The notes: generated by a model not told the origin, from the letters alone. Positions 1 through 7,913 are shown, numbered from the stretch's first letter. The stretch: DNA of 12,095 nt from an uncultured Bacteroidales bacterium (GCA_902768605.1 CACXLY010000072.1:1-12095), one strand, 5' to 3'. Numbers and translations are program-made.

Positions 1-471
1 CTCGGGCGTGCCCTCCTGCACAGCCTTTCTTGCAGAGAAGAGCGTGCCTGGTCGGCGACCCTCAGCTCCTGATGGCGTATAGAAAGCGAAGCCGTCCTTA
101 GGCGACAGGTCTGCACTAACGGGAACGCTCCAATGCCAGATGAAACCCACGATGCCGCCCGCATCATGCCAAGCCTTGGCTGTCGGGCCCATGTAGTTAA
201 GGTTGCGTTGGCGGAAGTGCTGGAAGTCGAAGATGTTGATGGCGGGGTACTTGCCGGCACGTTCATAGATGCCGTCGGCATCCGTCGTGTTGTAGTCCCA
301 TCGAGCCTGACAGCCCGACAGCACCTGCTTGCCCCACACCTTGTCGCGCAGGTAGCGATAGAGTTGCCGCGCAGGTCCTGTCGCTTCACGGTCGATGGGT
401 TGCTCCTGAATCTGGGCTTGCATCGTCAAGGCCAGAAGAGGCAAAAGAAAAGAAAGAATAGTGCGTTTCAT
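1..471 (-). CDS. Secreted GH26 endo-beta-1,4-mannanase, N-terminal part (runs off the left edge)
   Basis: The first 157 codons are present; the rest lies beyond the left edge. The product starts MKRTILSFLLPLLALTMQAQ, a typical signal peptide, so the enzyme is probably exported to the periplasm or surface. The mature part contains LSGCQARWDYN, YPAINIFDFQHF and GGIVGFIWHWSVP. These match the beginning of the GH26 (beta/alpha)8 barrel, with the first strands and the conserved W-H-W segment. GH26 mannanases hydrolyse beta-1,4-mannan or glucomannan, and Bacteroides members release mannobiose. The catalytic glutamates would lie downstream, outside the window, so activity cannot be judged. The start is chosen for the signal peptide; a promoter-like TATCTTTG ends only 4 nt before it. 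The neighbouring epimerase and esterase support a mannan role. Family call fairly sure; exact substrate inferred. Confidence 0.85.
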   Translation of the reverse strand, partial: MKRTILSFLLPLLALTMQAQIQEQPIDREATGPARQLYRYLRDKVWGKQVLSGCQARWDYNTTDADGIYERAGKYPAINIFDFQHFRQRNLNYMGPTAKAWHDAGGIVGFIWHWSVPVSADLSPKDGFAFYTPSGAEGRRPGTLFSARKAVQEGTPE

Positions 472-475
472 GCTG

Positions 476-483
476 CAAAGATA
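476..483 (-). promoter_or_regulatory. Bacteroidetes -7 promoter element of the GH26 gene
   Basis: On the minus strand the sequence reads TATCTTTG, a perfect match to TAnnTTTG. No good TTTG lies 19-20 nt upstream; a TTTC occurs at about 16 nt. The element ends 4 nt before the ATG, so transcription would start at or very near the start codon, giving a leaderless mRNA. Confidence 0.55.
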
Positions 484-546
484 CAAACTTATTTCGAAAC
501 GGACTGACTCTTTCTTAGCCATTCGTGGGACAGCGGGCTTAATAAT

Positions 547-574
547 GAAGAATTAAGAATTAAGAATGAAGAAT
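547..574. repeat. Short AT-rich tandem repeat (GAAGAATTAAGAATTAAGAAT type)
   Basis: Degenerate tandem units of about 7-8 nt (gaagaatt, aagaatt, aagaatg, aagaattt) lie in the gap between the GH26 start and the AraC stop. No reading frame or promoter motif is associated. From general familiarity such A/T repeats are common between Bacteroidetes genes; no function is evident. Confidence 0.6.
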
Positions 575-589
575 TTGCTACCGCGCTGT

Positions 590-668
590 AAATAGCTAAA
601 TAGTCAAATCGTAAATAAATCGTAAATAGTAAATCGTCAAATCGTAAATGAATTAAATCGTAAATTAT
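590..668 (+). repeat. AT-rich AAATCGTAAAT repeat, copy A (inverted relative to copies B and C)
   Basis: A 79-nt block built from AAATCGTAAAT, AAATAGT and AAATCGTC units. Its reverse complement matches 2910-2988 with about five mismatches. The part at 611-649 is an exact 39-nt reverse complement of 1551-1589. It contains the TAA stop codon of the AraC gene (665-667). It lies between the regulator and the mannanase gene. Confidence 0.85.
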
Positions 669-1543
669 ATGATTAGTTTCTTCTTATTGAAGTTCTCGCG
701 GAATGCCGTGGGGGTGCATCCTTTGTGCTTGCGGAACAGGCGGTTGAAGTTGGAGAGCGTGTTGAAGCCGCAGTCGTAACAGATCTCTGCCACCATCTTG
801 GTCGAGTCAATCAACATGCGTGCAGCGGCACCCAGACGGATTTCGATGATGTAGTCGGACAGCGTGCGGCCTGTGCGCTGATGGAAGAAGCGGGAAAAGG
901 CCACGGGAGTCATCCCGACGAGGTCGGCCAGCGTCTCCAGGCGCACCTCTTCGCCGTAGTGGCTCGCTATGTACTGCTGCACCTTGCCAACGCGACGGCT
1001 CTCGCTGCTCGTCTTTATGCGGGCAAACGAGGAACTGGACAGCGTGCGGCTATCGTCGGCCAGCGACAGGTCGTAGAGCAGTTCGAGGAAGCTCAGCACG
1101 GCATGGAAGCCTCGCCTTTGATGCGTCAGTTCGTCTATCTTGCCGAACACCTTCATAATGGTGAGCCCGGAGAAGGCCAGTCCGCAGCGCGCACGGTCGA
1201 GCATGCGGCGGATGGAGTGGAACTGGCTCTTGCTGAGCAGAGGCTCGGGCAGCACGTCGGACGTGAACTGGATGGTAATCTCGCGGATGTCCTTGCTTTG
1301 GCACTCTCCCTGCTCCCACACATGTTCCAGGTTGGGGCTGGCAATGAGCACCATGTCGTAGTCGCCGATGGTCTCGCTGTGGTCGCCTACCGTACGCCTC
1401 ACGCCTGCAGCACCAGAGATGAAGTTGAGTTCGAACTCAGGATGGCTGTGGATAGGGAAGTCGAACGACGATTTGTGTCGGTCGGCCAAGTAGAAGCAGT
1501 CGCTGGCGGACAGCGGCGTTATCTCGCGCATCACATTATCCAT
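665..1543 (-). CDS. AraC-family transcriptional regulator, probable mannan-locus activator
   Basis: A 292-residue cytoplasmic regulator. The N-terminal half (about 10-160) begins with a cupin-like ligand-binding pattern (SFDFPIHSHPEFELNFI). The C-terminal ~100 residues (about 187-286) form the double helix-turn-helix DNA-binding domain of the AraC/XylS family: VRLETLADLVGMTPVAFSRF is the first HTH, and EICYDCGFNTLSNFNRLFRK followed by GCTPTAFREN is the second, with the family's signature spacing. Length is normal for the family. A second Met four codons in (MREI) is an alternative start. Gene order suggests that it senses a mannan-derived sugar and controls the adjacent esterase, epimerase and mannanase genes; this is inference. 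No promoter of the TAnnTTTG type is visible before the start, which abuts an AT-rich repeat; the stop codon lies inside an inverted copy of the same repeat. Confidence 0.9.
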   Translation of the reverse strand: MDNVMREITPLSASDCFYLADRHKSSFDFPIHSHPEFELNFISGAAGVRRTVGDHSETIGDYDMVLIASPNLEHVWEQGECQSKDIREITIQFTSDVLPEPLLSKSQFHSIRRMLDRARCGLAFSGLTIMKVFGKIDELTHQRRGFHAVLSFLELLYDLSLADDSRTLSSSSFARIKTSSESRRVGKVQQYIASHYGEEVRLETLADLVGMTPVAFSRFFHQRTGRTLSDYIIEIRLGAAARMLIDSTKMVAEICYDCGFNTLSNFNRLFRKHKGCTPTAFRENFNKKKLII

Positions 1544-1550
1544 TATAGTT

Positions 1551-1610
1551 ATTTACGATTTGACGATTTACTATTTACGATTTATTTACTATTTAGTAAT
1601 TTAACTATTT
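1551..1610 (-). repeat. AT-rich AAATCGTAAAT repeat, copy B
   Basis: This block begins 7 nt upstream of the AraC start codon. Positions 1551-1589 are the exact reverse complement of 611-649, so the AraC gene is bracketed by perfect 39-bp inverted repeats. It has the same orientation as copy C (2910-2988) and, like that copy, is followed by a C/T-rich stretch and a ~105-bp palindromic element. Confidence 0.85.
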
Positions 1611-1613
1611 ATT

Positions 1614-1719
1614 CTCCCCTCCTTTGGAGCGACTGGGGTCTTCAGAGCAGTGACTGAATGTCACTGCGGCCCCACAAAGGGGAGCGAATTCCCATTCGCG
1701 ACGGGGTTTATGTCGGGGG
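1614..1719. repeat. ~105-bp palindromic (REP-like) element, copy 1, overlapping the epimerase 3' end
   Basis: Nearly identical (about 94 percent, one single-base indel) to 3037-3141. Internal hairpins are visible: gcagtgac/gtcactgc around a 5-nt loop, an outer cctttg...gggg/cccc...caaagg pairing, and cgaat/attcg. Positions 1661-1719 are inside the epimerase frame and encode its last 18 residues and stop codon. The rest lies between that gene and araC. Confidence 0.9.
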
Positions 1720-2911
1720 TCCTTTCCATCAGCTCCAGACACATGCGGCCATTGTGATAGGGACACTTCCAGAAGCCGGCGTGGTCGTCGTCGAGGTTCG
1801 GGCTGCCGTCGTCGTGGATGCTCCAATACCATTCACCATGCGTTCGGTCAATGAGGTGGTCCTTGATGTATTGCCAGCAGCGCAGGGCCTTGTCGAGCGC
1901 GGCCTTGTCGCCGAAGTGCTGATAGAGGTTGAAGAACCCCACTACGGCTTCGGCCTGCACCCACCAGTGGCGGTCGCGGTCGAAGTGCGTGCCGTCGGGC
2001 TCGCCTTCGTAGAGCATGGAGCCATCGGGCTGCAACCCCTTCTCGCTTGCCTTTGCCACCTCGCGAACGACAGGCTCTACCTTATTTAATATATCGGTAC
2101 GACCAAGTGCGAGTGCCGCTTCGTGCAGCAGCCAGGAGCATTCGATGTCGTGCCCATAGCTTTCCGTCGTGCTCATGCGCTGCCAGTCCATACTGAAGAA
2201 GAGGTCGAGGTGGTGCGACTCGGGGTTGAGGATGCGGTCGGTGAATAGCGAGATGAGCCGTTCGATGGCAGGCGCGGCTGCGTCGATTCCGGCCTTCAGC
2301 AGGTTTGTGTAAGGTTCGATGATGTGCAGGTGCGTGTTCTGACTCTTGGGATAGTTCTCGTCCTTTGCCGAGAGGCGCATGTCGGCGATGGGTTGCCAGT
2401 CGCGCTGGCAGGCTTCGATGTAGCCGCCGTACTCCTTGTCCCAGGCGTGGCTCTCGATGATGTCGAAGAGCTGGCAGCAGAGATGCAGAGCCTCCTTGTC
2501 GCCCGTTGCTCGTGCGTACTCCGAGAGGCCGTAGAGCATGAAGCCCTGCGCATAGAACTGCTTCTTGGTGTCGAGCGGCAAGCCGTCTGCCGTGACGCTC
2601 CAGAACGTGCCGCCATGTTCCCTGTCGATAAAGTGCTCGAGGATGTAGTCCTTCGTCATCGTGGCAGCACGAAGGTAGCGTGCATCCGGAGCAAGGCCTC
2701 TTGAACTGAGCACGCGATGCGCCGCGCTGAACGTCCAAAGCAGCCGGGCATAGAGAATGGCACCTCGCGGAGCGTCCTCAATGAGTTGGCCGCGCCCTGT
2801 CATCTGACCGTACCATCCGCCTCGCTTCGTGTCGAGCATGTTGTCGAGCCAGAACGGCAGTATGTTTTGCGTGAGACATTCATAGGCCTCACGGCTGAGA
2901 AAACCTATCAT
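1661..2911 (-). CDS. Cellobiose/mannobiose 2-epimerase (AGE family)
   Basis: A 416-residue cytoplasmic protein of the N-acylglucosamine/cellobiose 2-epimerase (alpha/alpha)6-barrel family. Recognisable segments are GGWYGQMTGRG (31-41), AILYARLLWTFSAA (51-64), AQGFMLYGLSEYARATGD (121-138), NTHLHIIEPYTNL (192-204), YGHDIECSWLLHEA (252-265), HWWVQAEAVVGFFNLY (315-330) and FWKCPYHNGRMCLE (380-393). The histidines near 194/196, 254 and 386 fit the catalytic histidines of cellobiose 2-epimerases. In Bacteroides fragilis such an enzyme sits beside a GH26 mannanase and a mannosylglucose phosphorylase and converts mannobiose to mannosyl-glucose; the adjacent GH26 gene here implies the same role. The family core ends shortly after the HNGRMCLE segment. 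Residues 399-416 (DINPVANGNSLPFVGPQ region) are encoded by a dispersed repeat. No clear promoter is seen; the start codon adjoins an AT-rich repeat. Confidence 0.9.
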   Translation of the reverse strand: MIGFLSREAYECLTQNILPFWLDNMLDTKRGGWYGQMTGRGQLIEDAPRGAILYARLLWTFSAAHRVLSSRGLAPDARYLRAATMTKDYILEHFIDREHGGTFWSVTADGLPLDTKKQFYAQGFMLYGLSEYARATGDKEALHLCCQLFDIIESHAWDKEYGGYIEACQRDWQPIADMRLSAKDENYPKSQNTHLHIIEPYTNLLKAGIDAAAPAIERLISLFTDRILNPESHHLDLFFSMDWQRMSTTESYGHDIECSWLLHEAALALGRTDILNKVEPVVREVAKASEKGLQPDGSMLYEGEPDGTHFDRDRHWWVQAEAVVGFFNLYQHFGDKAALDKALRCWQYIKDHLIDRTHGEWYWSIHDDGSPNLDDDHAGFWKCPYHNGRMCLELMERTPDINPVANGNSLPFVGPQ

Positions 2912-2988
2912 AATTTACGATTTAATTCATTTACGATTTGACTATTTACTATTTACTATTTATTTACGATTTAACTATTTAGTAATTT
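2910..2988 (-). repeat. AT-rich AAATCGTAAAT repeat, copy C
   Basis: This block starts at the epimerase start codon (2909-2911) and runs upstream of it. It is the reverse complement of 590-668 with about five mismatches over 79 nt; the first 33 nt match exactly. It occupies the position where the epimerase promoter or leader would be, and no TAnnTTTG motif is seen there. Confidence 0.85.
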
Positions 2989-3006
2989 ATCCCCTCCTTC
3001 CTGTTT

Positions 3007-3025
3007 CCCCTCTCCTGGAGAGGGG
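3007..3025. repeat. C/T-G/A hairpin between repeat elements
   Basis: Perfect inverted repeat cccctctcc / ggagagggg (9-bp arms, 1-nt centre). It lies between AT-rich copy C and palindromic element copy 2. No T-run follows on the minus strand, so it is not a clear intrinsic terminator. Confidence 0.7.
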
Positions 3026-3036
3026 TTAGGCTGTTT

Positions 3037-3141
3037 CTCCCTTCCTTTGGAGCGGCTGGGGTCTTCAGAGCAGTGACTGTTGTCACTGCGGCCCCACAAA
3101 GGGGAGCGAATTCCCATTCGCGATGGGGTTTATGTTGGGGG
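3037..3141. repeat. ~105-bp palindromic (REP-like) element, copy 2
   Basis: Second copy of the element at 1614-1719, here fully intergenic between the esterase stop and the epimerase start. It keeps the gcagtgac/gtcactgc hairpin with a 4-nt loop. The strand-equivalent frame is also open here (NINPIANGNSLPFVGPQ, then TGA), although no gene uses it. Confidence 0.9.
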
Positions 3142-3239
3142 AGGCCGTTATTTACTATTCAGCTATTTATAGTACGGGGCCTTTTATTATTCACTTTTTC
3201 AATTTTTAAACTTTTCAATTTTCTCCAAAGGAGGGTCTT
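3142..3239. other. Remainder of the 328-nt esterase-epimerase gap
   Basis: The full gap 2912-3239 holds AT-rich copy C, the 3007 hairpin, palindromic element copy 2 and this T-rich tail. The tail has ctcc-aaa-ggag (3223-3233) a few nt after the esterase stop, a small palindrome whose core recurs in both palindromic elements (CTCCTTTGGAG). No small gene and no promoter were seen. The weak hairpin has no clear U-tract in the esterase direction. Confidence 0.6.
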
Positions 3240-5354
<2,115 letters not shown>

Positions 5355-5382
5355 TCACGACCTGTAAAAACGATTTGTTACC

Positions 5383-5428
5383 AACGCGTAACTTTTTGTT
5401 TCGTGTGCGAAACAAAAAGTTACGCGTT
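5383..5428. repeat. Perfect 21-bp inverted repeat (hairpin), 4-nt loop
   Basis: The left arm at 5383-5403 (aacgcgtaactttttg...) is exactly complementary to 5408-5428 around a tgtg loop. It sits between two divergent promoters, about 135 nt upstream of the esterase -33 element and about 275 nt upstream of the etfB -33 element. It is therefore not the terminator of any gene in the window. It could be a palindromic mobile repeat, an insulator, or the remnant of a terminator. Confidence 0.9.
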
Positions 5429-5476
5429 AGAAACATCAAAAGAAACAAGCAGTGCTTCAAATGATTGACATTCAAA

Positions 5477-5501
5477 GGAAGTACACTAAAGTGCTACTTC
5501 C
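5477..5501. repeat. Imperfect hairpin
   Basis: ggaagta-cact / agtg-c-tacttcc forms an 11-bp stem with one bulged base and a two-base centre. It lies 48 nt right of the perfect hairpin. No function can be assigned. Confidence 0.6.
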
Positions 5502-5569
5502 CATACATTCGGCTTCTCCGCCTGCGCCTGAGCACCTACGGAGCGCAAGAACTACTGTCCGAAGGACGA

Positions 5570-5589
5570 CTACTTAACTACTTAACTAC
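5570..5589. repeat. TTAACTACT-type repeat
   Basis: ctacttaactacttaactac, direct 8-nt units. The same unit, in both orientations, recurs at 6690-6728, 6768-6818 and 7862-7893, i.e. in the non-coding segments before etfB, between etfB and etfA, and between etfA and the dehydrogenase gene. Confidence 0.8.
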
Positions 5590-5704
5590 AAAACATTGAG
5601 TAGTCCCGTAACTTGAATAACATATAATTGTCATGAATGTCCCATGTAATGTCTATGAATATTTTTCGTTGAGCTACTTCTGCGCTCGGAAAAACTCAAA
5701 TAAA

Positions 5705-5736
5705 TTTGGTTTTTCGCTCGCTTATTCGTACCTTTG
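5705..5736 (+). promoter_or_regulatory. etfB: Promoter of the etfB-etfA-acd operon
   Basis: TTTG (5705-5708), a 20-nt spacer and TACCTTTG (5729-5736) fit the Bacteroidetes housekeeping consensus very well. A GAAAAAC (5689-5695) / GTTTTTC (5709-5715) inverted repeat flanks the -33 element and could be an operator. The predicted leader is about 40 nt, A/T-rich, without a Shine-Dalgarno sequence. Confidence 0.8.
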
Positions 5737-5780
5737 CACCCGAAAAGTGAAATACTCATTATATATTTATATATAAAAGC

Positions 5781-6692
5781 ATGAAATTAAACATCATCGT
5801 ACTTGCCAAGCAAGTACCCGATACGCGCAATGTCGGCCCTGACGCTATGACGCCGGAGGGAACCGTCAACCGTAGCGCGTTGCCTGCTATCTTCAACCCC
5901 GAGGACCTCAACGCCCTCGAGCAGGCGCTGAGACTGAAAGACCAATTCCCCGGCACGACGGTCACCGTCATCACGATGGGCCCGGGCCGTGCTGCCGAGG
6001 TGATTCGCGAAGCCATGTACCGCGGTGCCGATGGCGGCTATCTGCTCACCGACCGCGCCTTTGCGGGCGCTGATACGCTCGCCACGAGCTATGCCCTCGC
6101 CACTGCCATCAAGCATGTCTGCCCCAACGTGGACCTCATCATCGGTGGCCGCCAGGCTATCGACGGCGATACGGCTCAGGTGGGACCGCAGGTGGCTGAG
6201 AAGCTGGGGCTGAACCAAATAACGTATGTGGAGGAGATAGAGTCCTTAAAGACCTTAGAGACCTTAGGGACCTTAAAGTCCTTTATTACTGTCAAGCGTC
6301 ACATCGACGGCGGCGTGGAGACGGTGGAGAGCCCTCTGCCATGCGTGCTGACCGTCAACGGAAGCGCCGCTCCCTGTCGCCCCCGGAACGTGAAGCGCGT
6401 GATGAAGTACAAGCGCTGCCTCGCTCCGATGGAGCTTGCTCCGGAGACGACCTTCGCCGACCTGCCCTATGCAGCAGAGTACGAGAAGAAGCCTTACTTG
6501 AAGCTCGGGCAGCTGAGCTGTGCCGACGTGAATGCCGACCTGCAGCAATGCGGCCTGGCGGGTTCGCCAACGAAGGTGAAGGCAGTGGAGAACATCGTCT
6601 TCAAGGCAAAGGAAAGCAAAGTGCTAACCGGCAGCGACGAAGATGTGAACGGCTTAATTAAGGAATTGTTGAACGAAAGACTAATAGGATAG
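5781..6692 (+). CDS. etfB: Electron transfer flavoprotein, beta subunit
   Basis: A 303-residue cytoplasmic subunit that with EtfA forms the ETF heterodimer and exchanges electrons with the downstream acyl-CoA dehydrogenase. Family segments seen: LAKQVPDTRNV (9-18), FNPEDLNALEQALRLK (38-53), TMGPGRAAEVIREAMYRGAD (65-84), DRAFAGADTLATSYAL (91-106) and GGRQAIDGDTAQVGPQ (122-137). The GADT/LATS and QAIDGDTAQVGP forms resemble ETFs of anaerobes, including flavin-bifurcating ones, rather than the mitochondrial AMP-binding type. Whether this protein bifurcates cannot be decided by eye. Oddity: residues 155-168 (SLKTLETLGTLKSF) come from a 9-bp tandem repeat inserted between YVEEIE and ITVKRHIDGG, which are normally almost adjacent. 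It is preceded by a strong promoter, and etfA follows after 142 nt of palindromic sequence. Confidence 0.93.
   Translation: MKLNIIVLAKQVPDTRNVGPDAMTPEGTVNRSALPAIFNPEDLNALEQALRLKDQFPGTTVTVITMGPGRAAEVIREAMYRGADGGYLLTDRAFAGADTLATSYALATAIKHVCPNVDLIIGGRQAIDGDTAQVGPQVAEKLGLNQITYVEEIESLKTLETLGTLKSFITVKRHIDGGVETVESPLPCVLTVNGSAAPCRPRNVKRVMKYKRCLAPMELAPETTFADLPYAAEYEKKPYLKLGQLSCADVNADLQQCGLAGSPTKVKAVENIVFKAKESKVLTGSDEDVNGLIKELLNERLIG
6244..6283 (+). repeat. etfB: In-frame 9-bp tandem repeat inside etfB
   Basis: Units ccttaaaga, ccttagaga, ccttaggga, ccttaaagt and a partial ccttt follow directly. They encode L-x-T triplets (LKT LET LGT LKS). Because the unit is a multiple of three, the frame is preserved whatever the copy number. 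Confidence 0.9.
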
Positions 6693-6818
6693 TAGTTAAG
6701 TAGTAAACGTAGTTAAGTAGTTAAGCCGAATGTTTTGGCAGCCAAAGACACAAGCGAGAGAAGTATTGGCTTAACTACTTAGCGCGACAGCGCGATAACT
6801 ACCTAACTACTTAACTAC
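6690..6818. repeat. Palindromic etfB-etfA intercistronic structure
   Basis: taagtagttaagcc (6714-6727) pairs perfectly with ggcttaactactta (6768-6781). Inside the loop is a small perfect hairpin, tttggc-a-gccaaa (6733-6745). After a gcgcgacagcgcg insertion, further TTAACTAC units (to 6818) can pair with the outer TAGTTAAGTAG units that begin at the etfB stop codon. This could be an RNA stem between the two messages. Confidence 0.75.
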
Positions 6819-6834
6819 AAAAAAGGGAAAAAAT

Positions 6835-7857
6835 ATGAACAACGTTTTTGTTTATTGTGAAATAGAAGGTACGCAGGTACAGGAAGTGTCGCAAGAACTT
6901 CTGACGAAGGGCCGCAAGCTGGCCAACACGCTTGGCGTACAGCTCGAGGCAGTTGCTGCCGGCAGCGGAATAGTGGGAAAAGTGGAGAGCCAGATACTTC
7001 CTTATGGTGTTGATAAGCTCCACCTCTTCGATGCTCCAGGCCTCGCTCCCTACACGAGCAAGCCTCACACGGCAGTCCTCGTCAACCTCTTCAAGCAGGA
7101 GAAGCCTCAGATTTGCCTGATGGGCGCAGATGTCGTGGGTCGCGACCTCGGTCCGCGCGTCTCGTCGGCTCTGCACAGCGGACTCACCGCCGACTGCACC
7201 AGCCTCGAGATTGGTCCTCACGAGGACAAGAAGACAGGCAAGACCTACGAGAACCTACTCTATCAGATACGTCCCGCCTTCGGCGGCAACATCGTGGCAA
7301 CCATCGTCAACCCCGAGAACCGTCCGCAGATGGCGACGGTGCGCAGCGGTGTGATGAAGGCTGAGGTGCTCGACCCGAACTACAAGGGCGAAGTCATCGT
7401 GGAAGATGTGGCGAAGTTCGTGCCCGAGGCAGAGTACGTCACGAAGGTGCTCGACCGCCACGTGGAGGCAGCGAAGAACAACCTGAAGGGCGCTCCCATC
7501 ATCGTGGCCGGCGGTTACGGCATGGGTTCGAAGGAAGGCTTCGAGCAGCTCTACGAACTGGCCAAGGTGCTTCATGCAGAAGTGGGTGCGAGCCGTGCTG
7601 CCGTGGATGCAGGCTTTGCCGACCACGACCTGCAGATCGGTCAGACAGGCGTCACCGTTCGCCCGAAGGTGTATATCGCCTGCGGCATCAGCGGCGCCAT
7701 CCAGCACGTGGCAGGCATGAAGGAGTCGGGCATCATCATCTCCATCAACTCGGACGAGAACGCCCCCATCAACACCATCGCCGACTACGTTATCAACGGC
7801 ACAGTGGAAGAAGTCGTGCCTAAGCTGATTAAGTATTATAAGCAGAATAGTAAATAG
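6835..7857 (+). CDS. etfA: Electron transfer flavoprotein, alpha subunit
   Basis: A 340-residue cytoplasmic subunit that binds the electron-shuttling FAD. The N-terminal ETF domain starts NNVFVYCEIEGTQVQEVSQELL and includes LMGADVVGRDLGPRVSSALHSGLTADC in its middle. The C-terminal FAD domain carries VGASRAAVDAG (250-260), QIGQTGVTVRPKVYIACGIS (267-286) continuing into GAIQHVAGM, and ISINSDENAPINTIADY, all standard EtfA flavin-binding motifs. Length is typical. It needs EtfB (just upstream) as partner and a dehydrogenase as electron donor or acceptor; the next gene supplies one. The start follows an A-rich stretch (gggaaaaaat). The gaps on both sides contain strong palindromes, so the relative expression of the three genes may be tuned at RNA level; that part is inference. 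Confidence 0.95.
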   Translation: MNNVFVYCEIEGTQVQEVSQELLTKGRKLANTLGVQLEAVAAGSGIVGKVESQILPYGVDKLHLFDAPGLAPYTSKPHTAVLVNLFKQEKPQICLMGADVVGRDLGPRVSSALHSGLTADCTSLEIGPHEDKKTGKTYENLLYQIRPAFGGNIVATIVNPENRPQMATVRSGVMKAEVLDPNYKGEVIVEDVAKFVPEAEYVTKVLDRHVEAAKNNLKGAPIIVAGGYGMGSKEGFEQLYELAKVLHAEVGASRAAVDAGFADHDLQIGQTGVTVRPKVYIACGISGAIQHVAGMKESGIIISINSDENAPINTIADYVINGTVEEVVPKLIKYYKQNSK

Positions 7858-7861
7858 GTAT

Positions 7862-7893
7862 CAGTAGTTAAGTAGTATACTACTTAACTACTG
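7862..7893. repeat. Perfect 32-nt palindrome between etfA and the dehydrogenase gene
   Basis: cagtagttaagtagta is followed immediately by its exact reverse complement tactacttaactactg. It starts 5 nt after the etfA stop and ends 20 nt before the next start. It belongs to the TTAACTACT repeat family of this operon. As RNA it would form a stem; there is no following T-run, so read-through is expected. Confidence 0.92.
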
Positions 7894-7913
7894 TCTACAA
7901 AAAACAAAAGAAT

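Noticed and set aside
725..1657. 310-codon open frame on the plus strand opposite araC
   Set aside because: Antisense shadow of a convincing AraC regulator; it runs through the repeat DNA, has no recognisable domain and has no promoter.
3007..3025. Intrinsic terminator after the esterase gene
   Set aside because: The stem is good but no U-tract follows in the direction of transcription and it lies more than 200 nt past the stop, so only a hairpin is claimed.
590..3141. Insertion sequence or composite transposon ends around the araC-epimerase pair
   Set aside because: No transposase frame lies between or next to the repeats, no flanking target-site duplication was recognised, and the enclosed genes are pathway genes. 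An IS call is not supported, though inversion or cassette behaviour remains open.
5429..5704. tRNA, riboswitch or small gene in the divergent gap
   Set aside because: No cloverleaf, conserved riboswitch core or start-led open frame of credible composition was found; only short hairpins and repeats.
6244..6283. CRISPR-like array
   Set aside because: The 9-bp units are contiguous without spacers and lie inside etfB; this is a simple tandem repeat.
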